Shown: piece by piece, positions 23,001-31,127 of the stretch | How positions within the stretch are numbered: the first letter of the stretch is position 1 | Layout: every line of letters begins with the position of its first letter | DNA from: CAYTOF01 sp964439435 | Lineage (GTDB): Bacteria; Bacillota; Clostridia; Oscillospirales; QAMX01 | Direction of reading: 5' to 3' | Length of the DNA stretch: 48,095 nucleotides | Assembly: GCA_964439435.1 (NCBI GenBank) | Contig: CAYTOF010000006.1 | Coordinates: 1 to 48,095, forward strand | Notes under the pieces: generated by a model | Databases searched by the model: none | Told to the model about the DNA's origin: nothing | What the model saw: only the letters and a program-made list of their open reading frames with translations | Translations under genes and position numbers: made by a program

Positions 23001-25646
23001 ATGAAATTTATAACAAGCAGAAAGGCCGGCAGGCAAATCGAAAAAAATAAACAAGAAAGCGAGATGAAACTGCGTTCTTTTGCGTTTTCTGAAAAAGACG
23101 AGCTGTTTGAATCGCTTTCCGCCTCGCCTGCCGGTCTCTCAAGTGAAGAGGCAGAAAAGAGATCAGACCAGTTCGGAGAAAATATCATCACTTCCGGAAA
23201 TCAAATCACAGCTCTGTACAGACTTAAAGAATCCCTTGTCAACCCATTTAATATTATACTCTTGATAGTGGCTGTTGTGACATATATAACTGATGTTGTT
23301 ATCTCAAGCGAACCCGATTATATTACAGTTATTATAATCATCGCTTTGGTGCTTTTGTCCAGTTCAGTAGCTTTCACGCAGAGCCGACGTTCTGATGCCG
23401 CAGCTGAAAAGCTGTCAAAGTTGATTTCTAACAAAGCCCATGTTCTGCGCGATGATGAGATCATAGAGATACCGATGGATGAAATAGTCCCCGGCGACAT
23501 CGTAAGGCTTTCTGCCGGCGACATGTTGCCCGCGGATGTTCGATTTCTTGCCACAAAAGACACCTTTGTCGCACAATCGGCACTGACCGGTGAATCAAAC
23601 CCCGTTGAAAAATTTAACACCATCTCAAACAATCCAAGTGACAACCTCACAGATTTGCAAAATATCGGGTTCACGGGTTCAAACATCGTCAGCGGAAGCG
23701 CGACAGCTGTTGTCTTGGCCACAGGTGATGAAACCTATATCGGCGCGATGGCCAAATCCCTTAGCGGCGACAGATCCAAAACCAGTTTCGAACGCGGGGT
23801 TGACTCTGTAAGCAAATTGTTGCTGCGTATGATGCTTTTGATGGTCCCTGTTGTTTTCTTGGTAAACGGACTTGCAAAAAGAGACTGGCCAAGTGCACTT
23901 CTCTTTGCAGTCAGTATTGCAGTGGGACTGACACCTGAGATGCTGCCGGTTATCATGGTCTCCACCCTTGCCAAAGGTGCTATGACGATGTCAAAACACA
24001 AGGTGATTGTTCGCACCTTGGGGGCAATACAAACCTTTGGTGAAATGGATGTTCTTTGCACCGATAAAACAGGCACTTTAACCGAAGACAAAATCGTGCT
24101 TGAAAAATATATGAACCTCAACGGCGAGGATGACGCACGCATCCTGAGACACGCCTATTTAAACAGCCATTTCCAAACAGGTTTGAAAAACCTAATTGAC
24201 ATGGCTATCATAACCCGTGCGGAATCATATGGTCTTGACAACATCCTTGGCGGCTACACTTTGGTGGATGAAATCCCCTTTGACTTTTCCAGGCGCAGAA
24301 TGAGCGTGGTGCTGACCGACCACAGCGGTAAAAGGCAACTGATTACCAAAGGAGCTGTCGAAGAGATGGTCATGGTTTCTTCTTTCCTTGAGATGAACGG
24401 GCATATTGTCCCCTTAGACGATGAATCTCGCAGTCATGTTTTAGATGTGTATGAAAAATACAACTCAGATGGCCTTCGGATGCTTGGAGTTGCACAAAAA
24501 AACGAAGTGCCCGGCAGCGGCGCATTCAGTGTTGCGGATGAGTGTGATATGGTTCTAATTGGTTTTGTCGGTTTCTTAGATCCCCCCAAAGCAAGCGCCG
24601 AAACCGCCATAAGCGCTCTCAAAGATCACGGAATAAGAACCGTTGTGTTGACAGGTGATAGTGAAGGAGTTGCCATCAAAGTCTGTCGCCGTGTCGGTGT
24701 CAGCACATCGGTTGTCTACCTCGGCAATGACACCGACAAAATGGATGATACCGAGCTAGCCGCGGCTGTGAAAACATGTGACTTGTTTGCAAAACTCAAC
24801 CCAACCCAAAAAGAGCGCATAGTGAAAACCTTCCAAGCTGAAGGGCACACTGTCGGATATCTGGGAGATGGTATAAATGACGCTCCCCCACTGAGACAGG
24901 CCGATGTCGGCATCTCCGTTGACGGCGCTGTTGACATCGCCAAAGAAACAGCTGACATCATCTTGTTGGAAAAGGATCTGATGGTGCTCGAAGAAGGTGT
25001 TATAGAGGGTCGTACCATCTTTGGGAATATCATCAAATATATAAAAATGGCTGCAAGCGGAAACTTCGGTAATATGATATCTGTCATGATTGCCAGTATT
25101 TTCCTCCCGTTTTTACCCATGCTGCCGGTTCAAATTCTCACCCAAAACCTCTTGTGTGATTTCTCTCAACTGGGGATTCCCTTTGACAATGTAGACAAAG
25201 AGTACATCAAAAAGCCTCGGAAGTGGGAGACAAAATCAATTAAGTCATTTATGGCTTATTTCGGCCCAATAAGCTCAATTTTTGATGTGCTTTGCTTTGC
25301 CGTGCTGTGGTGGATTATAGGTGCCAACACAATTGACAAATCTCCGCTGTTCCAAGCAGGGTGGTTTGTTTTCGGCACGGTGTCACAAGTGCTCGCCATA
25401 CACATGATCAGAACCTCCAAAATCCCTTTCATCCAAAGTATCCCCTCTTTACCGCTATTTGTGTCATCTACAATCATGGCTGCCATCGCTATTGTTGTCA
25501 GTTTCAGCGACTTAGCTACAGGGCTTGATATGAGCCCTCTACCCGTAAGCTTTGTTCCTTGGCTCGCTGCGATTTTAGTGGGATATCTCGCCCTTGTTCA
25601 AGTCTTCAAGAAGATATACAAGCGCAAATATGGCGAATGGATGTAG
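23001..25646 (+). CDS. mgtA: Magnesium-transporting P-type ATPase (MgtA type, P3)
   Basis: An 881-residue P3-type ATPase importing Mg2+ driven by ATP. ATG 23001 is 9 nt after AAAGGG; the ATG at 22992 would be too close. Motifs: actuator TGES (196-199), membrane motif PEMLP (312-316), phosphorylation site DKTGTLTE with Asp355, nucleotide-binding KGA, hinge LTGDSEGVAIK and GDGINDAPPLRQADVGISVD. The segment QNLLCDFSQLGIPFDNVDKE matches the MgtA-specific QNLLYDxSQxxIPFDNVD. An N-terminal extension with amphipathic basic residues is typical of MgtA. Expression is probably controlled by the attenuator-like leader. A 20-bp-stem terminator follows the gene. Confidence 0.93.
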   Translation: MKFITSRKAGRQIEKNKQESEMKLRSFAFSEKDELFESLSASPAGLSSEEAEKRSDQFGENIITSGNQITALYRLKESLVNPFNIILLIVAVVTYITDVVISSEPDYITVIIIIALVLLSSSVAFTQSRRSDAAAEKLSKLISNKAHVLRDDEIIEIPMDEIVPGDIVRLSAGDMLPADVRFLATKDTFVAQSALTGESNPVEKFNTISNNPSDNLTDLQNIGFTGSNIVSGSATAVVLATGDETYIGAMAKSLSGDRSKTSFERGVDSVSKLLLRMMLLMVPVVFLVNGLAKRDWPSALLFAVSIAVGLTPEMLPVIMVSTLAKGAMTMSKHKVIVRTLGAIQTFGEMDVLCTDKTGTLTEDKIVLEKYMNLNGEDDARILRHAYLNSHFQTGLKNLIDMAIITRAESYGLDNILGGYTLVDEIPFDFSRRRMSVVLTDHSGKRQLITKGAVEEMVMVSSFLEMNGHIVPLDDESRSHVLDVYEKYNSDGLRMLGVAQKNEVPGSGAFSVADECDMVLIGFVGFLDPPKASAETAISALKDHGIRTVVLTGDSEGVAIKVCRRVGVSTSVVYLGNDTDKMDDTELAAAVKTCDLFAKLNPTQKERIVKTFQAEGHTVGYLGDGINDAPPLRQADVGISVDGAVDIAKETADIILLEKDLMVLEEGVIEGRTIFGNIIKYIKMAASGNFGNMISVMIASIFLPFLPMLPVQILTQNLLCDFSQLGIPFDNVDKEYIKKPRKWETKSIKSFMAYFGPISSIFDVLCFAVLWWIIGANTIDKSPLFQAGWFVFGTVSQVLAIHMIRTSKIPFIQSIPSLPLFVSSTIMAAIAIVVSFSDLATGLDMSPLPVSFVPWLAAILVGYLALVQVFKKIYKRKYGEWM

Positions 25647-25671
25647 CCCTCTGCTTTGTTCCGTTCGGGGA

Positions 25672-25717
25672 AATATGAAAAATCCCGGCAGCAATTTCTG
25701 CCGGGATTTTTCATATT
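25672..25717. terminator. Bidirectional terminator with 20-bp perfect stem
   Basis: AATATGAAAAATCCCGGCAG and its exact complement flank a 6-nt loop (CAATTT). A-rich and T-rich stem ends give U-tracts in both directions. It separates convergent mgtA and the gatD-like gene. Confidence 0.9.
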
Positions 25718-25724
25718 ACAGCAA

Positions 25725-26456
25725 TCATATGCGTTTTTTAAGTTCTGAAAGTGTAATTTCATATGCTTTGTCAGAATAGTCTTTGGCAGGCTCAAGTGGG
25801 TTCTTACCCGGCATTGCATATTCAAAAATCTTTTTGGCAAAGCGATTTCTAAGCCAAGGGTTTTTTACAAGCATCGGTCCAATGACAAAGCTGATCAAAG
25901 TATTGTCTTGCATAATGCCTTCAAATTCTGTCTCATTTCCACTGTCATCAAGGATGCCACCGGGGCCAAATTCACTTTTAAATAGAGGGATTTCCACATC
26001 AGTTAGAAAAGCCGATTTGTTGATAAATCCGATCAGCAATTCCTCTGAGCCATTGCATTTGTAAATTATATCCCCCGTTTGTCGGGTTTTGGTCTCGACG
26101 GCCTTTGAACTTATTAGGCCAAGACCTTTAACCGCTTCACCTGCATAAATCAACTCCTGGCAGGCAAGCATAGCAGCGCTTCCTGTAAAAAGCATGGGAA
26201 TACCCCTTTTAGACGCAGCTTTGATTTCCGCACTGTAGGGAGCTAAAATTGAGTTGGCATATTTTATGTTCTTCTCAGTGCCGGGACCTGCATACAAAAG
26301 AGATTTGTCATCGAGACTTGGGATGTCGCCGGGGTTGAAGTGTTCCAGTTCAACCTTCGCGCCCATCTTTCTCAGCGTGTCGCATAGGACGATGATATTT
26401 CCTCGATCTCCGTATAGGTTGAGCAGGTCGGGAAATAAGTGCAAAACCCTTATCAC
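25725..26456 (-). CDS. GatD-like glutamine amidotransferase subunit, catalytic residues missing
   Basis: A 243-residue CobB/CobQ-type amidotransferase-like protein matching GatD of the MurT/GatD lipid II amidating complex (opening HLFPDLLNLYGDRGNIIVL; YAGEAVKGLGLI). The GTG start gives a 4-bp GTGA overlap with murT and has AGAGGTG upstream. In active GatD the nucleophile lies in I-C-G-G-F/Y-Q; here the aligned stretch is LFTGSAAMLAC, with Gly92 at the Cys position. The active His lies in S-Y-x-H-G-P; here it is SFVIGPML with Ile192. The GGGQD loop is also changed (AGPGTEK). Glutamine hydrolysis therefore seems impossible; a structural, ammonia-using or new role is inferred. Confidence 0.85.
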   Translation of the reverse strand: MIRVLHLFPDLLNLYGDRGNIIVLCDTLRKMGAKVELEHFNPGDIPSLDDKSLLYAGPGTEKNIKYANSILAPYSAEIKAASKRGIPMLFTGSAAMLACQELIYAGEAVKGLGLISSKAVETKTRQTGDIIYKCNGSEELLIGFINKSAFLTDVEIPLFKSEFGPGGILDDSGNETEFEGIMQDNTLISFVIGPMLVKNPWLRNRFAKKIFEYAMPGKNPLEPAKDYSDKAYEITLSELKKRI

Positions 26457-27892
26457 AAGCTCACCTCTTTCCATTTATCAGGCAATCTCGAGATGAATTT
26501 TTCTCTATCTGAAAAGCAGGTAATGACATAGAGGTCTTTTGACTCATCACCTGCACCGCAATCGCCACCTCTTGCCTTTTGCGGATATATTTTTTGTGTT
26601 TTCATGTCTCCAAAGTCGTTTGTTTCTGCTTTTAAAGCTTGGTTTTCGCTGTAAAGCAAAAGGGTTGACACTTCGTCAAGCGATTCAAGCAAAGTTATTT
26701 TTTCTTGATCAATCGCGCTAAATGCCAGTCTCTCCGCGATATCATACACATATTTTCCGGCTATGTAAATTTTCCCAACATTTTTGTTGGAAAGCGGTTC
26801 AAAATTTATATCCCAGAGCCATGAGGTCTCTCCGGTAAAGTATTTTCGACTGACAGCGTCGACAATTATTAAGACATCGCATTTTTGTTTGGCTGTATAC
26901 TCAATGGAGGTGTTATATGATACAGAGTTTTCGTGTTTTGATATGAGCAGCACTGCTTTTCGAGAATTAAGCTCCCATGAGCGAATGCGCCCGTTTTTCG
27001 GAAAATAATTTGTCAACGCAGCGGCAACGCTTTTCGAATCTATGCCAATCTCTCCTGCCACCGCAAATGCCGCTGCAATATTGTATGCGTGGTACATCGA
27101 ATTTATCGAGGAGCACAGCAACTCTTCATTTATCGCTATTCTCCCTGATTCCAGATCAAACGCCGTAACCTCAGTCGCCGCATCTGCCCTTGAGTAACCA
27201 CAGGCCTTGCATCTGTAGGAGCCAAAATGTGCCATGGTTTTGTATGCATACTCAAGTTCTCCCGCACATATCGGACAGTACACGCCGTCGTTATACATAC
27301 CTAATTCCACATACGGCGGTGCACCTGATTTTGCCACTCCAAAATAGGCGGTGTCGCCGGCTCTTTTTTCGGTTGCAAGGCGAGATACCAGAGGGTCATC
27401 CGCATTTAACAGCAACTTTATTTCAGGGTATAGGGCATCCGCTATCTTGTCATATATATACTGCGGGTGACCATTTCTCGTGAGTTGATCACGCAGCAGA
27501 TTCAACACAATAAAGTGAGACGGCTTTAAATGTTTAAATGTAAGCCTTGCATATTGTTCATCGTTTTCCAACAGCACTAGGTCGCTTTTCACTCGCCCAA
27601 ATAGGGTGCTGTCTCGGATTAACGCCGTCACCACACCTTCGGTTTGGTTGGAACCCTCTCTATTGAGACAGACACTGTGCCCGGCGTGTTCAAATATTTG
27701 AGCCATCAACTCCACTGTTGTGGTTTTTCCATTTGAACCGGTCACTGCGATGACAGTTTTTGGGATGTCCATCTTTCTAAGTATGTTCGGACAGATTTTA
27801 AGCGCAAGAGCACCGGGCAATGAGGTGCCTTTCCCCAAGATTCTACCCATCTTGGCTGCAATTTTACAGACAATTATGGCAATAATTTTCAT
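26453..27892 (-). CDS. MurT-like Mur ligase family protein (divergent)
   Basis: A 479-residue Mur-ligase-type protein. The P-loop is GSNGKTTT (52-59). The central domain has LLENDEQYARL, NLLRDQLTRNG and YHAYNIAAA, and a MurT-type Cys4 ribbon (C206-x2-C209, C228-x2-C231). The C-terminal DUF1727 part keeps SWLWDINFEPL but has lost neighbouring conserved elements: K-N-P-x-G-x-N is KHENSVSYN, and N-D-x-x-A-D-G-R-D is VDAVSRKYFTGET. In known complexes MurT activates the D-Glu alpha-carboxylate of lipid II with ATP and GatD supplies ammonia. Both partners are altered in the amidotransferase half, so the ATP half may serve another ligation. It starts in an ATGA overlap with ribF. Confidence 0.85.
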   Translation of the reverse strand: MKIIAIIVCKIAAKMGRILGKGTSLPGALALKICPNILRKMDIPKTVIAVTGSNGKTTTVELMAQIFEHAGHSVCLNREGSNQTEGVVTALIRDSTLFGRVKSDLVLLENDEQYARLTFKHLKPSHFIVLNLLRDQLTRNGHPQYIYDKIADALYPEIKLLLNADDPLVSRLATEKRAGDTAYFGVAKSGAPPYVELGMYNDGVYCPICAGELEYAYKTMAHFGSYRCKACGYSRADAATEVTAFDLESGRIAINEELLCSSINSMYHAYNIAAAFAVAGEIGIDSKSVAAALTNYFPKNGRIRSWELNSRKAVLLISKHENSVSYNTSIEYTAKQKCDVLIIVDAVSRKYFTGETSWLWDINFEPLSNKNVGKIYIAGKYVYDIAERLAFSAIDQEKITLLESLDEVSTLLLYSENQALKAETNDFGDMKTQKIYPQKARGGDCGAGDESKDLYVITCFSDREKFISRLPDKWKEVSL

Positions 27893-28782
27893 ATGTTGAG
27901 TCCGTTTCTATAATTTAAGAGGACTTCCCGGGCGTTTTCAATGTCTTTACGCATGGCCGAGACAAGTTCTGTTGCTGAATCGAACTTCAATTCTGATCTG
28001 AGGAATTCATATAACCATACATTTGCCCTCTGATCATATAAGTCCCGGCAATGTCCCAATATATGTGTCTCAAATACAAACTGTCCTTCGTCATAAAAAG
28101 TGGGGCGTGTTCCAAGACTGCTGACAGCATCATAAAGTATGCCGTTGAAACTGACGCGCGAAGCATAAACTCCTGATTTTGGTTTAACGACAGTGTTTAC
28201 AATGCCAAGGTTGATTGTTGCAAAACCCAGTTTTTTCCCTCTGGAGTCCCCGTGCTCGACTGTTCCACATATCAAATGAGGATGGCCCAGAAATCTAGCC
28301 GCTTTGCTCATTTCGCCTTGAGCTATCAACTTTCTAATTGCACTCGAACTGACAATCTCCTCTGCAATGCTCACCGTGTCCACCGTTTTTGTCGAAATGC
28401 TTTTAGCGAGCACTTCAGGTGTCCCCAATGCTTTTTTCCCAAATCTGAAATCTTCTCCCACAACGACGCCGACAGCATCCAGATTGTCAAGCAAAACCTT
28501 TTGAATAAATTCCTCGGGCGGCATGTTCATCAATTCATCTGAAAAATGCAGTTCTACAACTTCAACACCGGGAAAAAAGGTATATATGAGGGTCTTTTTA
28601 GTCTCAGAATCCGAGATTAAGGGTACCGGATTTTGTCCTAATAAATTTTTTGGTCTTTCGTCAAAGGTTACTATTGTAGGCACAGCGTTTTGGCTGACCG
28701 AAATTTCTATTGTTTTCTTTATAATAGCCGCATGACCAAGGTGGACACCGTCGAAAAAGCCCAGAGCACAGACGCGCCTCAT
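27889..28782 (-). CDS. ribF: Bifunctional riboflavin kinase / FAD synthetase
   Basis: A 297-residue RibF enzyme making FMN and then FAD from riboflavin and ATP. The N-terminal nucleotidyltransferase domain has GFFDGVHLGH (residues 8-17), and IVSSSAIRKLIAQGEM is the ISSTxIR-type site. The C-terminal kinase has GDSRGKKLGFATINL (normally G-x-x-x-G-F-P-T-A-N) and SLGTRPTFYDE. The length is close to usual. It is the eighth gene of the transcription/translation operon. A GCAGGTTGG site precedes the ATG, 79 bp after truB. Its stop overlaps the murT-like start (ATGA), so it is translationally coupled to the cell-wall-type pair. Confidence 0.95.
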   Translation of the reverse strand: MRRVCALGFFDGVHLGHAAIIKKTIEISVSQNAVPTIVTFDERPKNLLGQNPVPLISDSETKKTLIYTFFPGVEVVELHFSDELMNMPPEEFIQKVLLDNLDAVGVVVGEDFRFGKKALGTPEVLAKSISTKTVDTVSIAEEIVSSSAIRKLIAQGEMSKAARFLGHPHLICGTVEHGDSRGKKLGFATINLGIVNTVVKPKSGVYASRVSFNGILYDAVSSLGTRPTFYDEGQFVFETHILGHCRDLYDQRANVWLYEFLRSELKFDSATELVSAMRKDIENAREVLLNYRNGLNI

Positions 28783-28861
28783 GTTCCAACCTGCCTTTCG
28801 GGATAAATATTTTTGTTATTGGTAAGCAAATTGAACATTTATATGTGAATGTACTCCACAA

Positions 28862-29782
28862 CTATGTGACTTCGTAAAAGCTTTTCTCACATTTCCAATA
28901 ACCATTTTCTAAATTGCTTACTGCAAGAAATTCGCCGGACTGCGTATATATGCGAGCCCGTTTGCCCTCGTTTGTCGGGGTTATGAGGTTTTCCGGCACA
29001 TCCACTCCATTTTTGATGAGATATGCCGCCCTGTCGCTTGCATGCAGTGCCGGAAGAATTGAAAAAGCAATGTCGGTGGACAAAACAAAGCTATAATTAT
29101 TATTTCCTACTTGCTCTCTCATGGTCTCCAGTGTAGATGCATCTGCCAAATTAAAGTTCCCAGACGATGTTCTTCGAAGCTCTGCCATTGTGCCATATGT
29201 TCCTGCTGCGCGTGCTATGTCACGACACAAGGAGCGGATATATGTCCCTTTCGAACACAATATATCCAGATAGAAACGCCCTTCTTCTTCATCTGCATGT
29301 GATATCGCTATCTCATGCACAGTGATCTCCCTCGTCGGTACGTCCACCTCATGGCCTTTGCGTGCCAGATTATATGCTCGCTTTCCGTCAATCCGAATCG
29401 CACTGAATGCAGGTGGTACTTGTTGTTGCAAGCCACGAAAATCGTCCAATACTTTATTCATTTGCGCAAGACTTGGTTTGACAGATGACGTTGCCACTGT
29501 TTTTCCTGTTACATCACATGTATCTGTCTCTATGCCAATTTTTAAAAGGGCTGAATATCGTTTGTCGTTTCCAATCAAATATTGGCATGCGCGTGTCGCT
29601 CTTCCAAAGCAAATTACAAGAAGGCCGGTCGCCAGTGGATCTAAAGTGCCCGCATGGCCGGCAATTTTGGCTCCGACTATTCTTTTGCTGACTGACACTG
29701 CCGTTTGTGAGCTCAACCCTTCCGGTTTGTCCAAGAGGATGATGCCACTTTTTGGATTTTTATTCACAGATATATTTTTCAA
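28862..29782 (-). CDS. truB: tRNA pseudouridine(55) synthase
   Basis: A 306-residue TruB, making pseudouridine 55 in the T-loop of tRNAs. The catalytic Asp48 lies in GHAGTLDPLATGLL. Other family segments are GIILLDKPEGLSS at the start, QVPPAFSAIRIDGKRAYNLA and SKGTYIRSLCRD (R-S-L-x-R-D), with a C-terminal PUA-like domain. The start is TTG at 29782; GTG at 29767 is an alternative, since neither has a clear SD. Both overlap the end of the upstream DHH gene, so it depends on coupling. Position between nrnA and ribF is standard for Firmicutes. Confidence 0.94.
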   Translation of the reverse strand: MKNISVNKNPKSGIILLDKPEGLSSQTAVSVSKRIVGAKIAGHAGTLDPLATGLLVICFGRATRACQYLIGNDKRYSALLKIGIETDTCDVTGKTVATSSVKPSLAQMNKVLDDFRGLQQQVPPAFSAIRIDGKRAYNLARKGHEVDVPTREITVHEIAISHADEEEGRFYLDILCSKGTYIRSLCRDIARAAGTYGTMAELRRTSSGNFNLADASTLETMREQVGNNNYSFVLSTDIAFSILPALHASDRAAYLIKNGVDVPENLITPTNEGKRARIYTQSGEFLAVSNLENGYWKCEKSFYEVT

Positions 29783-30728
29783 GTTCTTTTACCATCAGTG
29801 AGGCAGCTTCTTTATGCCCTGCGTTGATAGTGCATCCTCCGGCACGGGGATGTCCACCGCCACTGAAGGCAGCGCATACCTTTGCCGCATCAACCTTTGA
29901 TGTCGTACGCAGAGACACTTTCATTGCGCCGTCACTTTGCTCATATAAGGATATACCGGCTTCAACACCTTCGATTTGTCTCGGTATCGCTGAAAAATCA
30001 TCGATATCATCCTCTGTTGCTCCCGTTTTTTCACGCATCTCCAAACTGACGTAGATAGCAGCAATTTTCCCGTCACAATAGAATTGTAAATCAGAGTACA
30101 CAAGCCTTTCCATTTCAAATCGCGCAAGTCTTTTCTTTTCAAAAAACTCTGAGTTGATATACTCCAGATTGACTCCGATTGAAATCAAATCACTTGCTAT
30201 GGCATGTGTTTCTGCCGTTGTGTTGGAATATTTAAAGCACCCGGTATCGGTGGAGATAGATATATAAAGAAGCTCCGCTATCTCCTTGTCAATGCTGACA
30301 TCAAGTGCTTTGATTAGATAATAAACAATCTCTCCCGTTGCCGCTGCCGATCTTTCTACCAGCTTACCCTTCTTTGCACTCATGATATTGGAAGTGTGAT
30401 GATCTATGACAAAGTCCAATTTGCCGCGAAATATCTCCGCTTCCCCCATCTGGGCGTATGCCGGAATGTCTACGGATATTGTGTTTTCATAAGCATAGTC
30501 TTGCGGTGCTTTATAGGGGTTAAAGTAATCGGAAAGCCTGCGCGGCATCTCTGTGTTTTCAAAGAGATAGGCAGTCTTTCCGATTTTTCGCAGCGCAAGA
30601 CAAAGCGCCGCCGCTGACCCGACAGTATCTCCGTCGGGGCGGCGGTGCGTCAATATCAAATAGTTATCATGAAGTTTCAAGCTTTGTGCAAATCTCGGGA
30701 GGTACTTTTCAAGCTTCTTCCTCACCAT
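29760..30728 (-). CDS. nrnA: NrnA-type DHH phosphoesterase (oligoribonuclease / pAp phosphatase)
   Basis: A 322-residue DHH/DHHA1 protein degrading nano-RNAs and pAp. Metal motifs: HRRPDGDTVGSAA (D-x-D type, residues 28-40), SVDIPA with Asp87, DHH at 109-111 in VIDHHTSN, and STDTGCFKYSNT. The C-terminal DHHA1 domain has SLRTTSKVDAAKVCAAFSGG with GGGHPRAGG. It overlaps rbfA by 20 bp at the start and truB at the end. Linkage to rbfA and truB is usual for clostridial NrnA. Confidence 0.93.
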   Translation of the reverse strand: MVRKKLEKYLPRFAQSLKLHDNYLILTHRRPDGDTVGSAAALCLALRKIGKTAYLFENTEMPRRLSDYFNPYKAPQDYAYENTISVDIPAYAQMGEAEIFRGKLDFVIDHHTSNIMSAKKGKLVERSAAATGEIVYYLIKALDVSIDKEIAELLYISISTDTGCFKYSNTTAETHAIASDLISIGVNLEYINSEFFEKKRLARFEMERLVYSDLQFYCDGKIAAIYVSLEMREKTGATEDDIDDFSAIPRQIEGVEAGISLYEQSDGAMKVSLRTTSKVDAAKVCAAFSGGGHPRAGGCTINAGHKEAASLMVKELEKYICE

Positions 30729-31086
30729 TGCCTCTGCCCTCTTCAGATTTTTTTATTTCATTCAATAAGTCAAGCGTGGCGCGTGCTCGCACAATCCCTC
30801 TGTCGCCATGAAACGACAGTTCCGGTGTATGACGAAGTCGCATGGATGAAGCCAGCTCACGTCTTATATATCCTGCCGACGATTTAAACCCTTTCAAACA
30901 CTCCTTTAGATCTTCTTCATCGCCCATAACACTTACAAATACCTTGGCATATTTTGAGTCATTGGAGAGCTCCACTCGCGTAATGCTCACAATGCCGCTA
31001 AGTCTTGGATCTTTTAGAGTTGGAATGATTTTTGCTATATTGCTCTTCATTTCATCGCCAAGCCGTTGTATTCTGTGTGCGTCCAT
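30709..31086 (-). CDS. rbfA: Ribosome-binding factor A
   Basis: A 125-residue RbfA, a KH-fold protein that binds 30S precursors and helps mature the 16S 5' end. It starts RIQRLGDEMKSNIAKIIPTL and has DPRLSGIVSITRVELSNDSKYAKVF broken only by standard variation, then LRHTPELSF (R-x-x-P-x-L-x-F). ATG 31086 was chosen over GTG 31107 because a GTGGGG site lies 7 bp upstream and family members start here. The acidic end (SEEGRGNGEEEA) overlaps nrnA. Confidence 0.94.
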   Translation of the reverse strand: MDAHRIQRLGDEMKSNIAKIIPTLKDPRLSGIVSITRVELSNDSKYAKVFVSVMGDEEDLKECLKGFKSSAGYIRRELASSMRLRHTPELSFHGDRGIVRARATLDLLNEIKKSEEGRGNGEEEA

Positions 31087-31127
31087 TCTATTACCCCACT
31101 TTATCACTTGCGTATTTTAAATGGCTG

